Positions 59,559-64,000 of a DNA stretch of 64,000 nucleotides are shown piece by piece. The stretch covers positions 19,850 through 83,849 of the forward strand of contig JAGCGK010000120.1 of assembly GCA_017649645.1 (NCBI GenBank). Direction: 5' to 3'. The number at the start of each line of letters is the position of its first letter. Position 1 is the stretch's first letter. Origin of the DNA: Clostridiales bacterium. GTDB taxonomy: Bacteria > Bacillota > Clostridia > Saccharofermentanales > Saccharofermentanaceae. The notes under the pieces were generated by a model. That model was not told where the DNA came from, ran no database searches, and saw only the letters and a list, made by a program, of their open reading frames with translations. The translations under genes were made by a program, and so were the position numbers.

Positions 59559-60806
59559 TTATGCCAGTTTGAAAAATAAAGTTACCCTGAAACCGCCGTC
59601 AACATTGCTGCATTCCAAAGATCCGTCCATCTTTTCCATGAGCTCGCTCGCGATCGCGAGGCCTAACCCTGCGCCCTGCTTTCCCTTGGCATTGGAGCCT
59701 CTTCTGAATCTCTTGGTTATCATCGGAAGATCATCTTCACTTACGCCGCCACCATTGTCGGTAAAGCTTATGACAAATAGATCATCTTCTATATGTGATC
59801 TTACATTGATCACCGTATCTGCATATTTATATGAGTTGTTAATGATGTTATTTATGACCTGCGTTGTCCTTACCAGATCGCACTCGATGATGCACGGAGC
59901 AAGTTCCGATATGTCAGTATATTCCTTGTGATCCGCATCTTTAATGATGTCCTTAAGCGCGGAGCTGGGCTGTTCGGACAACGATACATCGAGATTATTA
60001 AGATCGGTAAGAGTAGTCGCGAAGAGGTCTGATACCAGTACATCGATCTGATCCGCTTTAGAAACTATTGAATGGATCTTGGTCTTCTGATCCTGCTCGG
60101 TGCTCTTTGCTTCAAGAAGCTCGCCCATTGCTTTTATGGAAGCGACAGGAGTCTTGATGTCATGGGACAATTGGGCAACAAGTTCCGCTTTGCTTCTTTG
60201 CGCTTCATATTCTTTCTGTCTTGCTTCCGCAAGTTCAGTTCGCATGATATCGAAGCTCTCGGTAAATGCACCGAAGATATTTCCCCTGTCCATTGTAAGA
60301 GGAATATCCAGGTCACCTGAGGAAATGTTTGTAGCAAAGCGCTTCATTTTTTCGAAAGGCTCAATGATAAAGAAATATGTCCATGTCAGGAAAGCAACGA
60401 TTATCAGTCCTTCGACAATAACGCATGCAATGATACTGGTGCGGTATTTCTCGTAAGCTTTCTCCCACACTGTCTCATAGTCGTTTCTGATAAGAAGATA
60501 GCCCATTACCTTGCCATCTTTCTCGAGTGTCCTTATTGTATATCTCTCGGTTGTGGCACGGCCGATATCGTCAGGCAGATCGAGAGAGGATTTATAAGTT
60601 ACATGGGCGTTTTCATCCAGGATGACATAGTCGAAATCATACTTACCTTTGATCTCTTTGCCGGAATCGATCTCGGTTATGAGTTCGTTTATCTTCACGT
60701 TGTCCAGAGGAGCGAGCGACCTGGTCATAGGGTCCGACAAAAGAAGGATCGGAACCGCCAGAAGAAGTATCATGAATATAGCGATTACGACAAATCTCTT
60801 TTTCAT
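59559..60806 (-). CDS. Sensor histidine kinase of the second exporter
   Basis: This 415-residue kinase has spans at about 5-23 and 124-148, with a 100-residue extracytoplasmic sensor between them. A HAMP domain follows, then HisKA with His215 in AQLSHDIKTPVASIKA and a catalytic domain with NNIINNSYKYAD, FTDNGGGV and GAGLGLAIASELM. Its ATG overlaps the regulator stop by four bases. It probably senses envelope stress and controls the adjacent exporter. Confidence 0.92.
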   Translation of the reverse strand: MKKRFVVIAIFMILLLAVPILLLSDPMTRSLAPLDNVKINELITEIDSGKEIKGKYDFDYVILDENAHVTYKSSLDLPDDIGRATTERYTIRTLEKDGKVMGYLLIRNDYETVWEKAYEKYRTSIIACVIVEGLIIVAFLTWTYFFIIEPFEKMKRFATNISSGDLDIPLTMDRGNIFGAFTESFDIMRTELAEARQKEYEAQRSKAELVAQLSHDIKTPVASIKAMGELLEAKSTEQDQKTKIHSIVSKADQIDVLVSDLFATTLTDLNNLDVSLSEQPSSALKDIIKDADHKEYTDISELAPCIIECDLVRTTQVINNIINNSYKYADTVINVRSHIEDDLFVISFTDNGGGVSEDDLPMITKRFRRGSNAKGKQGAGLGLAIASELMEKMDGSLECSNVDGGFRVTLFFKLA

Positions 60807-61492
60807 GAATTAGGATCCTTAAACATATATCCCCTGCCCCTGGATGTCTTGATGTAGACGGGATCATTAGGGTCTTCTTCGAGCTTTTCACGAAGGTGTC
60901 TTATATGAACATTAAGAGTACCGTCACTTACGAAGCTGTCATCCCAGACTTTGTCGAAAATATCCTGCTTATCGATTACCTTGTTCCTGTTCTCTACAAG
61001 GTACGCCAGAAGTTTAAATTCAACTGCGGTAAGATCGACATCCCTGCCGGATCTTTTGACGGTCCCGCCTTCAAGATCTATCTCAAGCTCACCGAAAACA
61101 AGTGTCTCGCCTGATGGCTTACTGGAGTTCTCGTATCTTTTGAGGACAGCCCTTACCTTGGCGTATAAAACGTTAAGCGAATATGGTTTTGTGATGTAAT
61201 CATCGCCGCCGATATTAAGCGCTACGACCATGTCATCGTCACTTGATCTGGCACTGATAAAAAGGATCGGAATGTCAGTATTCTCACGCAAAGTCTTACA
61301 AAGTGCAAAGCCTGAGAGATCTTCAAGGTTTATATCGAGAAGTATGAGTTCCGCTTCGTTCTCCTTAAAGAATTCCAAAGTCTCTGCAGCCGTATAGACA
61401 CAACAGGTCTTAAGATCCATCATGTTAAAATACTCAGCCGTGGAATCAGCCAATTCACGTTCGTCATCTACGATCAGGACTTTGTATTTCAT
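60803..61492 (-). CDS. OmpR/PhoB-family response regulator
   Basis: This 229-residue regulator has a receiver domain with VDDERELADS, LILLDINLED phospho-acceptor and TKPYS lysine. The winged helix has VDLTAVEFKLLAYLVEN and GTLNVHIRHLREKLEEDPNDP. The start follows GAGGAAGCGGGAA; an in-frame extension upstream has no ribosome site. It heads the unit regulator, kinase, surface protein, ATPase and permease. Confidence 0.92.
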   Translation of the reverse strand: MKYKVLIVDDERELADSTAEYFNMMDLKTCCVYTAAETLEFFKENEAELILLDINLEDLSGFALCKTLRENTDIPILFISARSSDDDMVVALNIGGDDYITKPYSLNVLYAKVRAVLKRYENSSKPSGETLVFGELEIDLEGGTVKRSGRDVDLTAVEFKLLAYLVENRNKVIDKQDIFDKVWDDSFVSDGTLNVHIRHLREKLEEDPNDPVYIKTSRGRGYMFKDPNS

Positions 61493-61570
61493 TTCCCGCT
61501 TCCTCGAAAAAGATAATTTAATCTTAACAATTATATCATTAGTGATCCATAACGCGACAACACAAGAAAA

Positions 61571-61590
61571 AACCACGCCGAAGCGTGGTC
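61571..61590 (-). terminator. Terminator after the GlcG-like gene
   Basis: ACCACGC pairs with GCGTGGT around a CGAA tetraloop and is followed on minus by TTTTTTCTTG. Confidence 0.85.
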
Positions 61591-61638
61591 TTTCACTGAG
61601 TAGGCTATATACTTCAGTTTATGATCTCTTGATTCTGA

Positions 61639-62046
61639 TCAGGCAAGTAGTGCCTTCATTTTTTCAATGCCGAACTTGGCAACTTCCAGATCTTCTTCGG
61701 ACAATGCACCGCTAAAAGCAAATGCCAATTTATATCCGTCATACTCGTCGTATGCTCCTCCTACAAAACCGCATTCACCAAGGATAGGCTTATGATTGGG
61801 ATCTCCGCTGTCAGCTTCGGTCGCGATAACTTCACCGCACTTAGACCACGCAATAGCTACAAGGTTCCATCCTTCTTTAAAGTTATAAGGAGTTTCTACG
61901 ACTTTCATCTCACCGATCCAGTCATACTCCTCGCCTTTATTGAGAACGGATGCTACCGCTACGCCTTGGATCCCCATATCAAGAGCCTTGTTCTTCATGT
62001 CTTCAAGAACAGAAGCGATGAGGTTTCTTAATTCGTCGTTAGTCAT
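61639..62046 (-). CDS. GlcG/HbpS-like small protein
   Basis: This 135-residue cytoplasmic protein has an N-terminal helix (RNLIASVLEDMKNKALDMGI), strands with VAVASVLNKG, and a closing AFAFSGALSEEDLEVAKFGIEKMK. The ending recalls the AFSGA-x(3)-DLEVA segment of GlcG/HbpS-type heme- or cobalamin-binding-fold proteins. The match is short, so the call is tentative. It lies 24 bases downstream of the alcohol dehydrogenase gene and is probably cotranscribed. Confidence 0.5.
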   Translation of the reverse strand: MTNDELRNLIASVLEDMKNKALDMGIQGVAVASVLNKGEEYDWIGEMKVVETPYNFKEGWNLVAIAWSKCGEVIATEADSGDPNHKPILGECGFVGGAYDEYDGYKLAFAFSGALSEEDLEVAKFGIEKMKALLA

Positions 62047-62070
62047 TTATTCCTCCGCTATGGCAGAACA

Positions 62071-63249
62071 TCAAATGCTGGCACGATAGATAGCGAGCAT
62101 CGCTTCTTCATCGAGGACCTTAGCTGATCCCATCTGTCCGCCTACGCCGACTGCACACTTATGAGCCATGTCGACCAGCTCTTCTTCAGTCGGATTTACA
62201 CCGAGCTCACGAAGATTTGTAGGCATCTTGATGCTCCTATAGAAATCTTCCATCGCTTCGATTCCGCGAAGTGCGATCTCTTCATCAGAACCGGTATTTT
62301 CAACTTCCATAACGTTAAGAGCGAACTTCTTAAATCTAGGCAGACAATTCTTATAAACGTATCTTGCCCAGCTGCCCCATACGGCGGCAAGACCTGCACC
62401 GTGAGCTACGTCATAAAGGCCTCCGAGCTCATGCTCGAGCTTATGAGTCATCCAGTCACCGCCGTCGTTGCCGCAGCCTGTAAGACCGTTATGAGCAAGG
62501 CTTCCTGCCCACATGACTTCCGCACGTGCATCGTAGTTCTTCGGATCATCGCGAAGGATAACTGCGTTCTTCTTGACTGTTCTTAAAAGTCCTTCAGCGA
62601 GAGCATCAGTGATCTCCATATTGCCGCCGTTCGTGAAGTATCTTTCCATCGTATGCATCATGATGTCAGTACATCCGCAAGCGGTCTGATAATCAGGAAG
62701 AGTCATGGTAAGTTCAGGGTTAAGGATAGCGAACTTCGGACGGCTGTAGTCACTGCTGTAGCCACGCTTAACAAGGCCTTCCTCTTTGGTGATAACTGAT
62801 GAGTCACTCATCTCGCTTCCTGTTGCAGCGATCGTTAAGATAACGCCCAAAGGAAGACATCCTGTTGCCTTACGCTTGTAGTCATAGAAATCCCAGACTT
62901 CGCCTTCGTTGGCTACACCGTATCCGATAGCCTTAGCTGAGTCGATCGCACTTCCGCCTCCGACTGCAAGGAGAAAATCCACGTTTTCTTTCTTACAAAG
63001 CTCGATGCCTTCATACACGAGTCCGAGATGCGGATTCGGTACCGCTCCACCCAAAGTCACATACTTGATACCTGCAGTGTCAAGCGTGTCAGTCACGCGC
63101 TTAAGAAGACCGGAACGAACTACGCTTCCTCCTCCGTAATGAATAAGGATCTTTGTTCCGCCAAACTCTTTTATAAGCTCGGCAACTTTCTCTTCTTTAT
63201 TCTTTCCGAAAACAACCTTTGTGGGAGTAAAATATTGGAAATCAAACAT
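62071..63249 (-). CDS. Iron-containing alcohol dehydrogenase (butanol-dehydrogenase type)
   Basis: This 392-residue group III dehydrogenase opens MFDFQYFTPTKVVFGK. It has the nucleotide motif VGGGSAIDSAKAIGYG, TIAATGSEMSDSSVI, and the metal ligands Asp and His in GCTDIMMHTMERY and in DWMTHKLEHELGGLYDVAHGAGLA. It reduces aldehydes such as butyraldehyde with NAD(P)H in fermentative clostridia. A 24-base gap links it to the GlcG-like gene. The physiological aldehyde is not determined. Confidence 0.93.
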   Translation of the reverse strand: MFDFQYFTPTKVVFGKNKEEKVAELIKEFGGTKILIHYGGGSVVRSGLLKRVTDTLDTAGIKYVTLGGAVPNPHLGLVYEGIELCKKENVDFLLAVGGGSAIDSAKAIGYGVANEGEVWDFYDYKRKATGCLPLGVILTIAATGSEMSDSSVITKEEGLVKRGYSSDYSRPKFAILNPELTMTLPDYQTACGCTDIMMHTMERYFTNGGNMEITDALAEGLLRTVKKNAVILRDDPKNYDARAEVMWAGSLAHNGLTGCGNDGGDWMTHKLEHELGGLYDVAHGAGLAAVWGSWARYVYKNCLPRFKKFALNVMEVENTGSDEEIALRGIEAMEDFYRSIKMPTNLRELGVNPTEEELVDMAHKCAVGVGGQMGSAKVLDEEAMLAIYRASI

Positions 63250-63398
63250 ATGCGTTATCTCCTTTCGCGTTATATTCTACTTATATCATACTTATAACCT
63301 CGTCGCTTCAAGTATTTTAGTGTTTCAAAAATATTCAGACATGATACAACATTAAAAACAACGGATCTGACATTTCGGGTGCTTTCGAGAATAAAAAA

Positions 63399-63426
63399 AC
63401 GAGGCTGTCCTGATGGACAACCCCGT
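63399..63426 (-). terminator. Terminator of the DUF4214 gene
   Basis: Twelve-base arms (ACGAGGCTGTCC and GGACAACCCCGT) have a four-base loop. The two mismatches are G-U pairs on the minus strand, which continues TTTTTTT. Nothing else is evident in 63250-63398. Confidence 0.8.
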
Positions 63427-63441
63427 CGATAAAATATTAAA

Positions 63442-64000
63442 TCATCCTCTGTCGATAGCGTAATCTTTACAGATCTGAGTGAACTCCTTGGACTGAACGA
63501 AGCTGTCAAATACCTGCTGCTTTGTCATGCCCTTGCTCATCTCGCCGAGCCAGTAGTTCATACCGTCTGTGTCAGGATCACGGCCCATGAATGTCTTATA
63601 CATTCTCGTAAGAAGTTCTTCGTTACTGTAGTTATGATCGTTGAATTCCTTACTGAAGAAGAACTCGTGAGCTGCCTGTGAACCTGTAAGCTCGAGATTA
63701 GTGAGACCTAAGCTCCAGAAGTTGAGACCATCAGTCTCAGGATCTCTTCCGAGACACTCAGTGTAAAGTCTCGTAGCAAAGTCTTTCGCGTTCTTGGAAG
63801 CTATCGTAGCCTTAGCTCTTGTGGCACCTGACTTAACGCCGTAGGAAGCACAGACGTTACACCACTCCTGAGAGTTGATGAAGCAGTCAACAACCGTTGC
63901 ACGACCGTCAGTCTTAAGGCTGTTCATCCAGAAGTTAAATCCTTCCTTATCTTCTTCAGCTTTTCTGTTGAAGAATGTGCCGTAGAGAACCTTAAGGAAG
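63442..64000 (-). CDS. C-terminal part of a DUF4214 protein (runs off the window)
   Basis: The frame is open to the right edge, so the true start lies outside. At least 185 residues are visible. They begin FLKVLYGTFFNRKAEEDKEG and hold two or more DUF4214 modules with TRLYTECLGRDPETDGLNFW and TRMYKTFMGRDPDTDGMNYW. The module order and the closing KEFTQICKDYAIDRG closely parallel the C-terminus of the esterase at 679-2838. The N-terminal catalytic or binding domain is not seen. Confidence 0.85.
   Translation of the reverse strand, partial: FLKVLYGTFFNRKAEEDKEGFNFWMNSLKTDGRATVVDCFINSQEWCNVCASYGVKSGATRAKATIASKNAKDFATRLYTECLGRDPETDGLNFWSLGLTNLELTGSQAAHEFFFSKEFNDHNYSNEELLTRMYKTFMGRDPDTDGMNYWLGEMSKGMTKQQVFDSFVQSKEFTQICKDYAIDRG

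Noticed and set aside
1-64000. CRISPR arrays, tRNA or rRNA genes, transposases, phage genes
   Set aside because: I looked for regular spaced repeats, tRNA-like arms and 16S/23S landmarks and for recombinase motifs and found none that I could support.

Overview
The window looks like chromosomal DNA from an anaerobic clostridial Firmicute, probably a gut or rumen organism. Support for this comes from its moderate GC, strong GGAGG ribosome sites, many lipoproteins, sortase-anchored surface proteins, DUF4214 domains, glycoside hydrolases, a two-subunit L(+)-tartrate dehydratase and an AmmeMemoRadiSam-type radical SAM enzyme. I cannot name the species. I see no rRNA, tRNA, CRISPR array, transposase or phage gene.

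Layout. 1-6330: a small DUF3592-like membrane protein, a secreted esterase with DUF4214 domains, an intracellular GH10 xylanase fused to an alpha/beta hydrolase, a HAD phosphatase and a methyltransferase. 6336-19278: a minus-strand pilus locus, read from high to low coordinates. It encodes a 2388-residue surface adhesin, an FctA-like pilin, a SipA-like signal peptidase homologue lacking both catalytic residues, a class B sortase, and a LytS-type kinase with its response regulator. The adhesin and pilin genes share one promoter architecture, with a doubled TGTCCC-type half-site. 19444-29556: a MacB/FtsX-type ABC exporter with a coupled Ntn-hydrolase lipoprotein, small envelope proteins, an OmpR-type two-component system, and a 1.7 kb islet bracketed by 46-bp direct repeats at the 3' end of the kinase gene.

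29626-40112: an acetyltransferase; mgtE behind a leader peptide and terminator; a membrane acyltransferase; a flavin reductase; an ATPase/acetyltransferase pair; an EF-hand/leucine-rich secreted protein; an ATP-grasp/DUF2156 pair; and ttdAB. 40230-49682: small proteins, a membrane-anchored ECF sigma factor with a companion lipoprotein, AmrS, a collapsed HAD remnant, a nitroreductase, an AraC regulator, a DUF3800 gene behind a structured leader RNA, and a LytTR/DUF3021 pair. 49806-64000: a BcrA-type ABC transporter, a PHP phosphatase, a GH3 beta-glucosidase lipoprotein, a second OmpR system with its own surface protein and FtsX-type exporter, a GlcG-like protein, an iron alcohol dehydrogenase, and the end of another DUF4214 protein.

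Recurring themes are envelope sensing and export (three two-component systems, three ABC exporters, one LytTR system, one tethered sigma factor) and use of plant polysaccharide. The least ordinary features are the regulatory DNA/RNA elements: the mgtE leader ORF, the DUF3800 leader RNA, the paired pilus promoters, and the 11-bp direct repeat in front of the second exporter operon.
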